In this document: positions 12,175 to 21,651 of the stretch, piece after piece | Layout: every line of letters begins with the position of its first letter | Numbering within the stretch: the first letter of the stretch is position 1 | Source: a virus | Reading direction: 5' to 3' (one strand) | DNA length: 35,457 bases | Virus record (IMG/VR): IMGVR_UViG_3300020122_000358 | Span: 1-35,457 of that record | The notes under the pieces: model-generated | The model's database searches: none | Told to the model about the DNA's origin: nothing | The model's input: only the letters and a program-made list of their open reading frames with translations | Position numbers and translations under genes: made by a program

Positions 12175-14064
12175 ATGGACGACCAAGCTGAAAGCACTGC
12201 GCCAGAGGGCGGCCCCATCGTCCACTACGAGCGCGCGTCCGCAGCGCTCTTGGCTCAAGAGCCGAACGAGATCGACCTCAATGAGTACAAGCCCGAAGAC
12301 GGCTGGCCGGAACTCTGGCAGGCGCTGCAATCACAGATCAGCATGCTCACGAGCTGGCGCTGGTCCTGGCAGCAGCACTGGGCGCTCCTTTCCACATACA
12401 TCCATCCGCGCCGTAATTTGTGGCTGACGGAAGGCGCCGGCACTTGGCCGACGCCGAATTCCATGATCCGCGGCTTTCCGATCAATCAGGCGATCGTCGA
12501 CCCGACTGGCACGCAGGCCATGCACGTCTGCGCCTCTGGCATGATGAGCGGCCTGACATCCCCCTCGCGCCCGTGGTTCAAGCTGAAGCCGGCGCTTGTC
12601 ATGGGCCAGGTAATCGACCGACCCGGCCAGATATGGCTGTCGGAAGTCGAAAGCCGCATGTACGAGGTCATGTCGGACTCGAATGTCTATGACAGCCTCG
12701 CCCAGATGTTCGAGGACCTAGTGGTCTTCGGCACGGCGCCGATCATCGTCTATGAGGACGAGCACGATCTGGTGCGCTGCTATAATCTGACGGCAGGGGA
12801 ATATTATCTCGCCGTCTCGCCGGCCTTTCGCGTCGAGAGCATCTTCCGCCTCTACAATCTGACCATCTCGCAGTTCGTCGAGATGTTCGGGCTGGAGAAT
12901 TGCCCCCCGACCATTCAAGCAATGTGGCAGACCAAGGGGGGCGCCCTAGAGACCGAGCGCATTTGCGCGCACGCGATCCAGCCGAATTTCCCGGTCACGA
13001 CCAACGGCCAGGAGATGAAACTGATCAAGGGCGACTTCGCCTTCCGCGAAGTCTACTGGGTCTGGGGCGAACAGAACGCCCGGCCGCTTTCCATTCGCGG
13101 CTTCAAGGAGTCTCCCGCCTTTGCGCCGCGCTGGGCCGTGACCGCGAACGACCCCTATGGCCGGTCGCCTGGCATGGACGCCCTGCCGGACATCATGCAG
13201 TTGCAAGTGGAGACCAAGCGCAAGGCCGAGGCGATCGAGAAGACTGTCCGGCCGCCGCTCCAGGCCAGCGTCGAGATGAAAAATCAGCCGTCGTCCATTC
13301 TCCCGGGCCACATCAACTACGTGACCAATCTGGGCCCGAACAGCGGCATCAAGTCGATCTACGACGTTACCTTCGACCTCCAGCACATGATGCTGGATAT
13401 CCAGCAGATTCAGCAGCGCATCCAGAAGGGCTTCTTCAACGACCTGTTCCTGATGCTGAGCCAGGCGACGAAGGACATGACCGCCTACGAAGTCGCCCAG
13501 CGCCAGCAGGAAAAACTTCAGGTGCTGGGCCCGGTCATCGAGCGCTTGCAGAACGAAGTGCTGGCCCCGCTGATCAAACGTATCTTCGGGATTATGGCGC
13601 GCCGGCGGTTGTTGCCGCCAGTGCCTCCCTCTCTGCGCGGTGTCGGCCTGAAGATCGAGTATGTGAGCATGCTGGCCTTGGCCCAGAAGGCTGCGGCGAC
13701 CGCCGGTATGGAGCGCCTGCTCGGCGTCGTCGGCAATCTCCAAGCGGCAACCCAGCAAGGGCCGAACCCGGCGTTGGACAAGATCAACACCGACGTTTTC
13801 ATCGACAAATACGCCGACCTGATGAACGTGAGCCCGGAGATCATGAACAGCGAGCAGATGGTCAAGCAGGTCCGCGAACTGCGCGCGCAGGCGATGCAGA
13901 AGGCCCAGCAGGCGCATGACGCAGCCAACACCATCCAGAATATCGCGCAGCCTGCGGTTGACGCCGCGAAGACATTGAGCGAGATTAATACAGGTGGCGG
14001 ATTGACCGCGGCCAATACGGCGCTGGGTACGGGCGCCGGAACCAAGGCGGGGGCTCTTGGATAG
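12175..14064 (+). CDS. portal protein (head-tail connector, T7/P22-like)
   Basis: 629 aa, the usual size for podovirus portals. Recognisable parts are the N-terminal ELWQALQSQI...IHPRR segment, SGMMSGLTSPSRPWFKL at about 122-138, the stretch DPYGRSPGMDALPDIMQLQ near 325, KRKAEAIEKTVRPPL, and a helical C-terminal barrel region (DIQQIQQRIQKGFFNDLF, TAYEVAQRQQEKLQVLGPVIERLQNE). It forms the dodecameric DNA channel at the capsid vertex and docks the terminase. The tail of the protein is Ala/Gly-rich. AAGGG upstream of the ATG. Confidence 0.92.
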   Translation: MDDQAESTAPEGGPIVHYERASAALLAQEPNEIDLNEYKPEDGWPELWQALQSQISMLTSWRWSWQQHWALLSTYIHPRRNLWLTEGAGTWPTPNSMIRGFPINQAIVDPTGTQAMHVCASGMMSGLTSPSRPWFKLKPALVMGQVIDRPGQIWLSEVESRMYEVMSDSNVYDSLAQMFEDLVVFGTAPIIVYEDEHDLVRCYNLTAGEYYLAVSPAFRVESIFRLYNLTISQFVEMFGLENCPPTIQAMWQTKGGALETERICAHAIQPNFPVTTNGQEMKLIKGDFAFREVYWVWGEQNARPLSIRGFKESPAFAPRWAVTANDPYGRSPGMDALPDIMQLQVETKRKAEAIEKTVRPPLQASVEMKNQPSSILPGHINYVTNLGPNSGIKSIYDVTFDLQHMMLDIQQIQQRIQKGFFNDLFLMLSQATKDMTAYEVAQRQQEKLQVLGPVIERLQNEVLAPLIKRIFGIMARRRLLPPVPPSLRGVGLKIEYVSMLALAQKAAATAGMERLLGVVGNLQAATQQGPNPALDKINTDVFIDKYADLMNVSPEIMNSEQMVKQVRELRAQAMQKAQQAHDAANTIQNIAQPAVDAAKTLSEINTGGGLTAANTALGTGAGTKAGALG

Positions 14065-14897
14065 TGTTAGTTAGCTACGTCTTTCCGTCGCGCGGTCGGC
14101 CGCTCGAGTTGATCGCCGCGATCATGATGGCTTGGCAGCTTCGCAGCCAACTTCATCAAGTTGAATTCGATATCTCGGTCGACGAGGATGACGACGTGAC
14201 GGGGCAAGCGATGCACCTCATGTCACTCAATTGGCCCGACGCGCCCATTCGTCTCTTTGTCCAGAAGCGGCCCGGGGGCCTGGGCGAACTATGGAATCGC
14301 CCGCTGCTCCAACTTCCCGACGCCGGCGTCGTCTGCATGATGAGCGATCGCATCATGCCGATCATCCCGGAGTGGGACCAGATTGTGGCCCAGTGCGCGA
14401 TCGCTTACCCCAAGCGCGTACTCTGGTTCAATGCGCCAGGCCACGGCCAGATTTGCCCGGCCTTACCGCGCGCCGTGCTGGACGCATGGCCGAACATGGA
14501 ACCCTACGATTCGAGTTATCCGTTCTGGTACTGCGACTCGCATGCCTTCGAAATCGACATGCTGATCTGGGGGCCGCCGGCGCTGACGATGCCCTGCACG
14601 ATCAACTACCAGCGCAAGGAAACCCAGAACGGGCGCGACTTCGAGTTCTGGGCCGGATACTTTGCCGCCATGCGGCCGAAGCGCATTGCAATCGCAAAAC
14701 AGATGGCCGAGACGCTAGGCGCGGAATGGGTCGACCGGCCGCAACTGATCGACGAATTCGAGCGACAAGACAAGTTCCGCCTGTCGAAGAGCGAGGACTT
14801 TGCCCAGCGCTTCGGCGACAAGCGCGAGCCGGATGCCGCGTATCTGGCCATCAAGGCCAAGGCCGAGGCCGAGATGCAGGAGAAGGAAGCCGCATGA
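14064..14897 (+). CDS. glycosyltransferase-like protein (GT-A fold)
   Basis: 277 aa. Start GTG overlapping the portal stop. The N-terminus reads VSYVFPSRGRPLELIAAI, then DISVDEDDD (D40, D42), a GT2-like nucleotide-sugar site; VVCMMSDRIMPIIPEWD resembles the acceptor-side strand of these folds. This is weaker than for the GTs at 15099 and 17512. It lies in a cluster of glycosylation-like genes and collagen-like fibres. Confidence 0.6.
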   Translation: MLVSYVFPSRGRPLELIAAIMMAWQLRSQLHQVEFDISVDEDDDVTGQAMHLMSLNWPDAPIRLFVQKRPGGLGELWNRPLLQLPDAGVVCMMSDRIMPIIPEWDQIVAQCAIAYPKRVLWFNAPGHGQICPALPRAVLDAWPNMEPYDSSYPFWYCDSHAFEIDMLIWGPPALTMPCTINYQRKETQNGRDFEFWAGYFAAMRPKRIAIAKQMAETLGAEWVDRPQLIDEFERQDKFRLSKSEDFAQRFGDKREPDAAYLAIKAKAEAEMQEKEAA

Positions 14898-15097
14898 GCC
14901 GCGACAGCGTTACGCAATTGCGCTCGGAAAACGAAGTCATCAGCAAGGCCATCGAGGCAATCAAGGCATTCGAGGGCTACTTGCGCGCGCTGGCCATTAT
15001 GCGCGGCGACGAGCGCTATGTCCGCGTTGCGGGGCTGGCGCACCAGATGCAGCAGAAATTCATCATCGTGGCCAATCAGCGCCTGCGGATGAACTGA
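14894..15097 (+). CDS. hypothetical helical protein, 67 aa
   Basis: ATG overlaps the preceding TGA. Mostly helical (NEVISKAIEAIKAFEGYLRALAIMRGDERYVRVAGLAHQMQQKFIIVANQRLRMN). No family; it could be a small structural or chaperone-like protein. Confidence 0.5.
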   Translation: MSRDSVTQLRSENEVISKAIEAIKAFEGYLRALAIMRGDERYVRVAGLAHQMQQKFIIVANQRLRMN

Positions 15098-15098
15098 T

Positions 15099-16013
15099 AT
15101 GGGCGAAGCCGCACGGAAAAAGTTGATGAACGGTTCGGCAGTCCAGCCGCCGACCGATAAGCCGCAAATCACCCAGCGGGTGCCGCGCATCGCCATCGTC
15201 TGCCCGTCATCCTCCAGCGTCTCGAATCACTTCGCCGTATCGCTTGCGGCAGTGCTGTCGCATAGCGTTGCCAATGGGCTCGCCATGGGCGTGATCAACG
15301 AGGCGGGAAGCATGGTGAGCAAGGCCCGCAACAACTTGGTCGATAAGGCGATCAATGTCGGCGAAGGCGGCGCGGATTATTTGTTCTGGACCGATTCCGA
15401 CATGATCTACCCAGCCGATGCGATCTTGCGGCTGCTGAAGCACGGCAAGGATATCGTCGGTGCCACTTACAACATGCGCCTACCTCCCCACAAGACGCTG
15501 GGGCATTTTCTCGGTGAGAAGCGCGACCTGTCCGGCGGCGGACTGATCGAAGCGGATTACATGCCGGGCGGTCTCATGCTGATCAAGGCAGACGTATACC
15601 GCAAGCTGGCGTGGCCCTGGTACTTCGAGTGTTATCGGCGGGGCGGCCCGGCGGTCGACAATCTGATCGGCGTGCTGCGCGATTCATTTGCTCTGCCGCT
15701 TCCGGCGGAAATCGAAGAAGACATTCGCAAGAATGAGAGTATTCGGGCGTGGCTGGAAGCGGCGGCAAAGCAGGAATTCGACGGCGGCGCCAAGGGATAT
15801 CTCAGCGAAGACTATGCTTTCTCCCGCAAGGCGCGCCGCGGGGGCTTCCAGATATGGTGTGACCTGGACCTTTCGTTCCAATGCGCGCATGTCGGCGAGC
15901 AGAAGGTGACACTAGAGCGCCCGATGCCGAAGACGGCGACGCCAGTCATGCCCATTATCGGCTCCCCGATGGCAGCGATGATTGATCTGCGAAAGGCGCC
16001 TGCGCCAGCATGA
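15099..16013 (+). CDS. glycosyltransferase family 2-like protein
   Basis: 304 aa. Residues 30-40 begin a Rossmann-like strand (RIAIVCPSS), then NNLVDKAI...[14 protein letters not shown] with the metal-binding DSD at 99-101, and GATYNMRLP. The acceptor part has a conserved [22 protein letters not shown] single-domain enzyme that would transfer a sugar to an acceptor; the neighbouring collagen-like proteins are plausible acceptors. Its stop overlaps the start of the first collagen gene. Confidence 0.75.
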   Translation: MGEAARKKLMNGSAVQPPTDKPQITQRVPRIAIVCPSSSSVSNHFAVSLAAVLSHSVANGLAMGVINEAGSMVSKARNNLVDKAINVGEGGADYLFWTDSDMIYPADAILRLLKHGKDIVGATYNMRLPPHKTLGHFLGEKRDLSGGGLIEADYMPGGLMLIKADVYRKLAWPWYFECYRRGGPAVDNLIGVLRDSFALPLPAEIEEDIRKNESIRAWLEAAAKQEFDGGAKGYLSEDYAFSRKARRGGFQIWCDLDLSFQCAHVGEQKVTLERPMPKTATPVMPIIGSPMAAMIDLRKAPAPA

Positions 16014-16240
16014 CCGCGCCGCGCTCATTCCGCGTGCCTCCTGGGAAAGGCCCCAGCATCGGGCCGCGTAGTTATCAGCGCGTGCCCACTTATCAGAGAC
16101 CGAGCTGGCAGTTTGGCCCTACTGGCGCCATCGGTCCCAGCGGCACGACAGGCGCCACGGCTGCGGCGGGTGCCACAGGCCCCACGGGAAATACCGGAGC
16201 CACTGGCGCTACAGGCCCGACCGGCCCGACGGGGCCGTAG
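16010..16240 (+). CDS. short collagen-like protein
   Basis: 76 aa. The last 42 residues are G-X-Y triplets rich in Thr (GPT, GAT), with one Gly-less interruption (AAA). The N-terminal 34 residues are basic and proline-rich. It stops at TAG immediately before the larger collagen-like gene. It may be a partner subunit or a truncated copy; the two repeats are in the same style. Confidence 0.7.
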   Translation: MTAPRSFRVPPGKGPSIGPRSYQRVPTYQRPSWQFGPTGAIGPSGTTGATAAAGATGPTGNTGATGATGPTGPTGP

Positions 16241-16241
16241 T

Positions 16242-17501
16242 ATGAGTTGGCCCGCTGATAGCGGCAATCTCTTCGGCCCGATCTCCGGCGTTGGCGATGT
16301 GCAACCTGGCCACATTGCTGTCTGGAAGGGGCCCTTTACGGTCGGCGATGGTGGGCCGCCGCAGGGCGGTGCTACTGGTCCAACCGGACCCGGTGGCACC
16401 ACCGGACCGACTGGGCCGTTCGGACCGCAGGGCGACCAAGGCGTTGTCGGCGATCCGGGAGCTACGGGTCCCACTGGCTCGGCGGGCGCCACGGGATCCG
16501 TCGGCGCCACTGGTAGCACTGGCGCCCAAGGGGCCATCGGCGCGACAGGCTCAGTTGGCGCTACTGGTGCAGCTGGGAACCCTGGCGCGCAGGGCGTTCC
16601 GGGCAATGATGGCGCGGTGGGAGCCACCGGACCTACGGGTGCCGTTGGCGCGCAAGGTTCTCAGGGAGCCACTGGTTCAACGGGCCCTGGTGGCGCCCAA
16701 GGCAACGCCGGCCCTACTGGCGCACCCGGCCCGCAAGGGACACAGGGCGTGCAGGGCGTAACTGGACCGGGTGGCGCGCAGGGAACAGTAGGCGCCACTG
16801 GGCCAACCGGATCACAAGGAACGGTCGGGGCGACAGGACCAACAGGCAGCCAGGGCGCGCAAGGAACGCAGGGTTCACAGGGAACCGTGGGCGCTACTGG
16901 CCCCACCGGAGCGCAAGGCAGTCAGGGCGCTGGCGGTGCGGCCGGAGCCACGGGCCCAACGGGCGCACAAGGGGCGCAAGGAAGCGGCGGCGCTGTCGGC
17001 GCAACAGGATCGACAGGACCGACGGGAGCAGCAGGTGCCGGCGGGGCGGCAGGCGCTACTGGGCCGACTGGGGCAACACCGCCATTTACGACGCTCGTCA
17101 CGTCGCAGAAAAATGTGGCCTCGACGACCGGCTCGAGCACGAATGCCAGTGTCAAGATGATGGGGCTTGCCGGCGCGATTACTCCGGCCGTCACCGGGCG
17201 CGTCGTCGTCATGATCTCTGGCGACGCCTTTGACGGCGCCACTGGTAGCGGTGCGACGCTTCAGATTTACTTTGGTACAGGCTCGGCGCCAGCAAACGGC
17301 GCGGGCGTGACAGGCAGCACGGCGGGCTCGGCCGTGAAGTTCATCGCGGCAACCACCGCTGCGCGTGCGCCGTTCGCGCTTCATGCCGTCATCACCGGTC
17401 TTGTCGTCTCGACGGCCTACTGGCTTGATGTCGGCATGCAGGCGACGGCCGCTAATTTGGCAACCATCGAGAACACGTCAATCACGGCCTTTGAAGTCTA
17501 G
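16242..17501 (+). CDS. collagen-like fibre protein
   Basis: 419 aa; start at ATG 16242, two bases after the previous stop. A 42-residue head ([20 protein letters not shown]) is followed by about 79 G-X-Y triplets (residues 43-281), rich in Gly-Ala-Thr and Gly-Pro-Thr. The C-terminal 135 residues ([14 protein letters not shown]...[19 protein letters not shown]...[27 protein letters not shown]) form a beta-rich domain of the type that trimerises phage fibre tips. Likely a tail or capsid fibre. Thr-rich collagen is a known O-glycosylation target in bacterial spore BclA and giant-virus collagens. Confidence 0.85.
   Translation: MSWPADSGNLFGPISGVGDVQPGHIAVWKGPFTVGDGGPPQGGATGPTGPGGTTGPTGPFGPQGDQGVVGDPGATGPTGSAGATGSVGATGSTGAQGAIGATGSVGATGAAGNPGAQGVPGNDGAVGATGPTGAVGAQGSQGATGSTGPGGAQGNAGPTGAPGPQGTQGVQGVTGPGGAQGTVGATGPTGSQGTVGATGPTGSQGAQGTQGSQGTVGATGPTGAQGSQGAGGAAGATGPTGAQGAQGSGGAVGATGSTGPTGAAGAGGAAGATGPTGATPPFTTLVTSQKNVASTTGSSTNASVKMMGLAGAITPAVTGRVVVMISGDAFDGATGSGATLQIYFGTGSAPANGAGVTGSTAGSAVKFIAATTAARAPFALHAVITGLVVSTAYWLDVGMQATAANLATIENTSITAFEV
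16368..17085 (+). repeat. DNA repeat region encoding G-X-Y triplets
   Basis: About 720 bp of imperfect 9-bp-periodic repeats (GGN CCN ACN / GGN GCN ACN style). Codon choice varies between units, so the repeat has diverged and is not a recent slippage expansion. Such tracts can recombine and change fibre length. Confidence 0.7.
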
Positions 17502-17511
17502 CGGGGGAACT

Positions 17512-19488
17512 ATGCCTACGATTTGTCTGAACATGATCGTGCGGAACGAAGCCGCACGCATTGAGCGCTGCCTTGCCTCGGTGGCGCCGTACATTTCCGA
17601 GTGGTGCATTTCGGATACCGGATCGACCGACGAAACAGTTGATATCATCAACCGGTTCTTTCTCGATCACGGCATCAAAGGAAGTCTGATCCAATCGGGG
17701 TTCGATAATTTTGGCAAGGCGCGCAACAGCGCATTGGCGGCTGCGCGGACGTTCTCTGATGCCGACTACATTCTCTTCATGGACGCTGACATGGAGTTGA
17801 AGGTCGATGACCCGGACGCCTTCTCGCGGCTCAATGGTACTCCCGCGCGGCTGATCCAGAAGGGCGGGGGTCTGAGCTATTATAATACGCGCCTATTACC
17901 GCGAAGCATGGACGCTAGGTATGTCGGCGTCACTCACGAATACCTGGATACGGCTGTGCCGCCGGTCAACCTCGATGGTGCGTATTTCATTGACCATGCC
18001 GATGGGGCGAACCGCGAGGGAAAGTTCAAGCGCGATATCGACATGCTGGAACGAGCGATACGCGACAATCCGAAGGACGCGCGGAGCTGGTACTACCTAG
18101 CCCAGTCATATCGCGACGATGGCAAACACGGCGCGGCCGTCGTTGCTTACAAGAAGCGGGCGGAAATGGGTGGCTGGGAAGAAGAGTCGTGGAGTGCTCG
18201 CCTTAACCAGGCGCGCTGCTATCGGGCCCTAGCCATGGATGCCGATGCCATGAAGGCTTGGCTGGGAGCCTACGCGATGCGCCCGACCCGCGCTGAGCCG
18301 CTGTACGATCTCGCGCGCTATCATCGGGAGAAGGGCTCCAATGCTGTCGCCAGCATGTTTGCTCGCGAGGGCCTGCGCTTGCCTCGGCCTGATGACCTGC
18401 TTTTCGTCGAGGATAACGTCTATGCCTGGGGCCTCTTCGAGGAATTGTCGATCGCCGGCTTCTATTCATCGGATCCGTCGATCAAGGCGAAGGGCCGTCT
18501 GGCCTGCGAACATCTGGCCTTGGCGCGGCATGTGCCCCAGGCAACGCGAGAACTGGCCCGCTCAAACCTTTTCTATTACATGCAGCCGATGGCGATGCTG
18601 TGCCCTTCGTTTAGCCGCGCATCCATAGACTGGACGCCGCCCGAAGGCTGGACGGTCATGAACCCGTCGATCACAAGGCATGGCGGTCGGCTGGTCATGA
18701 TCCAGCGCACGGTAAACTACCAGATGGACGAAATGACCTGCGCCTATCCGACGCCTGACGGTGCGCCGATCACAACGCGCAATTGGCTGCTGGACCTGCG
18801 GCCCGACCTGCGTGTGGAGATGGCGCGCGAGATACGGCCGATCTACAAGCTGCCGCCACCGCTATACGGCCAGGTGCTTGGCTTCGAGGACGCCCGGCTC
18901 TTCTCGTGGCGTGGCAAACTCTATTTTTCAGCGACGGCCCGGCAATTCAACGCGGACGGCCGTTGCGAGCAGTGGAGGTGCAAACTGCGCCTAGCGGGAA
19001 TTGAGACATACGTGAAACTCAGCGAAGAGGATACCGAACGAAACGAAAAGAACTGGATGCCGCTGCGCGTCGGGGAAGAGATTTACTTTCTCTATGGCAG
19101 CGACCCGACTTTGGTCATAGACCGGAGCAGCGACCGGGGTCATTGGGAAAGCGTACCGCCCATCGCGGCCGACCACTTCCGCGGCGGCACTCAGTTAATC
19201 GCCTTCGATGATGGCTGGCTGGGCCTAATCCACGAAGTCCTGTGGCGAGAAGACGGCGGTTCGCGGCGCCATTATGTCCACCGGTTTATCTGGCTGGACA
19301 AGGAGTTTGCGCTAAAGCGCTGGAGCGATGCGTTCTACTTCCATCATCGCGGGGTCGAGTTCGCGGCTGGTCTATGCGAGCATCCCGACGGCGATCTGCT
19401 CATTTCCTATGGCGTCAGTGACCGGGAAAGCTGGATTGGTAAACTCCATGCTGCCGACGTAAGATTGCTGCTGCACGGCAAATTCTAG
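17512..19488 (+). CDS. glycosyltransferase (GT2) fused to TPR-like and five-bladed propeller domains
   Basis: 658 aa; start at ATG 17512, after GGGGGAAC. Domain 1 (1-200): GT2, with NMIVRNEAARIERCLASV, ISDTGSTDETVDI and FMDADME (D91-x-D93). Domain 2 (around 200-370): helical hairpins of TPR type (ARSWYYLAQSYRDDGKHGAAVVAY). Domain 3 (about 380-655): NPSITRHGGRLVMIQRTVNY, GFEDARLFSWRGKLYFSATA, FRGGTQLIAFDDGWLGLIHE, HPDGDLLISYGVSDRESW, resembling the beta-propeller of GH130/GH43-like enzymes. Possibly makes and trims a glycan; the exact activities are inferred. Confidence 0.8.
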   Translation: MPTICLNMIVRNEAARIERCLASVAPYISEWCISDTGSTDETVDIINRFFLDHGIKGSLIQSGFDNFGKARNSALAAARTFSDADYILFMDADMELKVDDPDAFSRLNGTPARLIQKGGGLSYYNTRLLPRSMDARYVGVTHEYLDTAVPPVNLDGAYFIDHADGANREGKFKRDIDMLERAIRDNPKDARSWYYLAQSYRDDGKHGAAVVAYKKRAEMGGWEEESWSARLNQARCYRALAMDADAMKAWLGAYAMRPTRAEPLYDLARYHREKGSNAVASMFAREGLRLPRPDDLLFVEDNVYAWGLFEELSIAGFYSSDPSIKAKGRLACEHLALARHVPQATRELARSNLFYYMQPMAMLCPSFSRASIDWTPPEGWTVMNPSITRHGGRLVMIQRTVNYQMDEMTCAYPTPDGAPITTRNWLLDLRPDLRVEMAREIRPIYKLPPPLYGQVLGFEDARLFSWRGKLYFSATARQFNADGRCEQWRCKLRLAGIETYVKLSEEDTERNEKNWMPLRVGEEIYFLYGSDPTLVIDRSSDRGHWESVPPIAADHFRGGTQLIAFDDGWLGLIHEVLWREDGGSRRHYVHRFIWLDKEFALKRWSDAFYFHHRGVEFAAGLCEHPDGDLLISYGVSDRESWIGKLHAADVRLLLHGKF

Positions 19489-19502
19489 CAATGGAGACCG
19501 CC

Positions 19503-19586
19503 ATGAACGGCATCGCAACCATCACGAATATCGAAGCTCGCGCGCTCGCCCACTTCGCGACGTATCTGTATCTGCCGCAGAGCTAG
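19503..19586 (+). CDS. 27-aa small ORF
   Basis: ATG with GGAGA five bases upstream. Encodes MNGIATITNIEARALAHFATYLYLPQS. It ends within the 3' end of the convergent methyltransferase gene. Support is the ribosome site alone; the function is unknown. Confidence 0.35.
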   Translation: MNGIATITNIEARALAHFATYLYLPQS

Positions 19587-20293
19587 ACTTTCCGGAAGAG
19601 CATGTTCGCGAACGTGTAGTCTTCTAAGCCGTCGATCCAATGGACCACACGGTCGCGACATGCCACGTCGAATGGCCCCGTGATCTCTAGTCCGCTGTGC
19701 TCTGCCAATCGCAGCATGAGCGCGATGTCCTCGACATCGAATACCTTGACTGGAGCGCCGAACGCCATGCGGCCGCCCGTGTCGATAGGGTCCATCCAGT
19801 AATCGAAGCTGACGAATAGATGGCCGCCGGGGCGGATGATACGGCCCATCTCCTTGAAGAATGCCCGCAGGTCGACGCCGTGTTCGATGACCGAGATGCA
19901 GGCGACGAAGGTGCGGGTAGAATTGTCGAACGGCGTCGCCGTGATATCGCCATTCAGATAATCCGCATGCGGCATCTGGCGATCATGAATGCCGAGCCCG
20001 ATACCCGTGAGCGAGTGGCGCATGAGGAGGCTCATGCCCTGTAGAAAATCACTCGGGCAATTGGCGCCTGCGTCCAGTATGTTGTCGAATTGCCTAGTGA
20101 GTCGCATGGCGTGGTACAGCGCCAGTAACTGATCCCAGTCCTTTACGCGGTCGTCTCTGTGTCTTGGCAGCCCGTGCTTGTCGAGCAGCAGCCCAGCGTC
20201 TTCATGGTCGTCGCGCGTCTGCATTGCGCGATTGGTGTTCTGGCGCACAAACCAGTAGACCAGAGAATCATTGAGAAAGTCAGTGGCGCGCAC
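19583..20293 (-). CDS. class I SAM-dependent methyltransferase-like protein
   Basis: About 236 aa with the start taken at GTG 20293; ATG 20224 is the next option and neither has a clear ribosome site. Motif I is NILDAGANC, the loop after it TPFDNSTRTFVACISVIEHG, then FFKEMGRIIRPGGHLFVSFDYW, a typical UbiE/methyltransferase-11 pattern. The final gene of the reversed sugar operon. May methylate a sugar; phage methyltransferases can also act on DNA or RNA, but no DPPY-type motif is present. Confidence 0.7.
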   Translation of the reverse strand: MRATDFLNDSLVYWFVRQNTNRAMQTRDDHEDAGLLLDKHGLPRHRDDRVKDWDQLLALYHAMRLTRQFDNILDAGANCPSDFLQGMSLLMRHSLTGIGLGIHDRQMPHADYLNGDITATPFDNSTRTFVACISVIEHGVDLRAFFKEMGRIIRPGGHLFVSFDYWMDPIDTGGRMAFGAPVKVFDVEDIALMLRLAEHSGLEITGPFDVACRDRVVHWIDGLEDYTFANMLFRKV

Positions 20294-20453
20294 AGACCGC
20301 TGCCAGACCCCAGACGCCGATAAGGGATGCGACGTTGAGGATAACCGCCGCATAGCCGAGCGGTCCGGGTGACAGCGTGACCACATTGGCCTCAGCGATT
20401 ATCGCGGCCGTCCAGCCCAACGACGCGACAATGGCCCATTTGACGTTGCTCAT
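20280..20453 (-). CDS. 57-aa two-span membrane protein
   Basis: Start ATG 20453 overlaps the stop of the 18-aa ORF (ATGA). Two hydrophobic segments (WAIVASLGWTAAIIA; LGYAAVILNVASLIGVWGL) separated by a short polar turn suggest a hairpin in the membrane. It could be a small holin-like or flippase-accessory protein; no motif decides. Confidence 0.55.
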   Translation of the reverse strand: MSNVKWAIVASLGWTAAIIAEANVVTLSPGPLGYAAVILNVASLIGVWGLAAVCARH

Positions 20454-20506
20454 CCGACGATCTTCTTCGCGATCAGCCAGGCGATGTAGGCTGCGAGTAA
20501 TTCCAT
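20450..20506 (-). CDS. 18-aa membrane peptide
   Basis: ATG overlaps the stop of the DegT-family gene (TAATG), and its TGA overlaps the start of the next membrane protein (ATGA). Sequence: MELLAAYIAWLIAKKIVG, one short amphipathic or transmembrane helix. The double coupling is the only evidence. Confidence 0.4.
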   Translation of the reverse strand: MELLAAYIAWLIAKKIVG

Positions 20507-21651
20507 TATGCCAGCGCCTCCCTTATGACCTTCGCCGCCTTCTCGATCTTGTCCGGGATCGGGAACGGGGCATTGCCAATCATAAGTCCATTGCGATGTA
20601 TCTCGTCCGCGCGAGGCGTCTGTTGTGCGCCCCAGCGCGAGCCGATGGGCTGTAGCCGCAGCGAGCCACCGGCAGGCATGCGGCAGTCAATGCCATTGGC
20701 CCGCAGGCTGGCGGCAACGTGGTTGCGCGTGGCGTTATCGCCGAACCTCATGTGGATGCCGAAGGGATTTGAGGTCAGCCCGACATCTGGCAGCTTTATT
20801 AGGTGATTGTCCAACTTCCGCACTTGATCGCGGAAATTGAGGAAATTTGTTATCCTCTCTCCAGCGCCCTTATTGAGCTTCTTCAACTGCTCGCGAGCAA
20901 CGGCGGCGTGCATCTCCAGGCCGCGCAGGTTATAGCCGGGCAGCACGAATTTGATCTCGTCGTCGAAGCCGTCGATAGGGTCGGTGCCGCGTGTCCAGCC
21001 ATGATTCCGAAGCAGTCGGCAAAGCCGCGCGCATTCCTCGTCGTCGGTCAGGATCACGCCGCCTTCGATGGCGGATAACTGGTGGCTCCAGTACAGGCTC
21101 GTGGTCGACATGAGACCGTAGCTGCCGCATTGTAGGCGCTCGTCGGTCAAGGCGCCGAGACTTTCGCAGTTGTCGTTTATGAAATAGGCGCCGATCTTGT
21201 CGGCGTAGTCCTGGATACGCGCGAGCTGTGCCGGAACGCCAAGCATCGACGTGGCAATGATCAGCTTCGGATTGATGGCGCCCCACCAGTCGTCGAATAC
21301 GCCGGGGTCCGGGTTCCAGCTATCGTCTGCGTCCAGCAGATAAAGCTCCAGCCCGTGCTGGATCAGCGGCGCCCAGGTTGTCGCCCAAGCGAAGGCGGGA
21401 ACGACCGCCGCCATGCTGCGGCGAAGCGGGCGCTTCTCCTTGTGGAACAGGGCTGCGACTGCAACTATGTTCGCCGATGAGCCGCTATTGACCATGATGG
21501 CGAAGCGCCGGCCGTGGTAGTCGGCGATCTCCTTCTCGAACGCGCCGACTTCCGGGCCGGTTGTGAACTGGCCGGAGTCTACAACGCGGGCAATGGCGGC
21601 ACGCTCCTCGTCGCCCCAATGCGGCATCGCGGTCGGGAATTCATAACTCAT
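20506..21651 (-). CDS. DegT/DnrJ/EryC1-family PLP enzyme, Lys replaced by His (3-dehydratase-like)
   Basis: 381 aa; start ATG 21651 with GGAG upstream and ATGA overlap with the SDR gene. Fold and motifs are DegT-like: SGQFTTGPEVGAFEKE, NSGSSANIVAVAAL, ATSMLGVPAQL, DNCESLGA. At the site where aminotransferases carry the PLP-lysine (SFxxxKxxxxxEGG), this protein has TSLYWSHQLSAIEGG with H190. His at that point is known for ColD and RfbH/E1, which remove the C3 hydroxyl of a nucleotide-sugar. So deoxygenation at C3 is more likely than amination. Substrate unknown. Confidence 0.8.
   Translation of the reverse strand: MSYEFPTAMPHWGDEERAAIARVVDSGQFTTGPEVGAFEKEIADYHGRRFAIMVNSGSSANIVAVAALFHKEKRPLRRSMAAVVPAFAWATTWAPLIQHGLELYLLDADDSWNPDPGVFDDWWGAINPKLIIATSMLGVPAQLARIQDYADKIGAYFINDNCESLGALTDERLQCGSYGLMSTTSLYWSHQLSAIEGGVILTDDEECARLCRLLRNHGWTRGTDPIDGFDDEIKFVLPGYNLRGLEMHAAVAREQLKKLNKGAGERITNFLNFRDQVRKLDNHLIKLPDVGLTSNPFGIHMRFGDNATRNHVAASLRANGIDCRMPAGGSLRLQPIGSRWGAQQTPRADEIHRNGLMIGNAPFPIPDKIEKAAKVIREALA

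Noticed and set aside
16010-17501. A single collagen gene broken by a stop at 16240
   Set aside because: The second gene has its own head sequence before the repeats begin, so two separate genes are more likely than a nonsense mutation.
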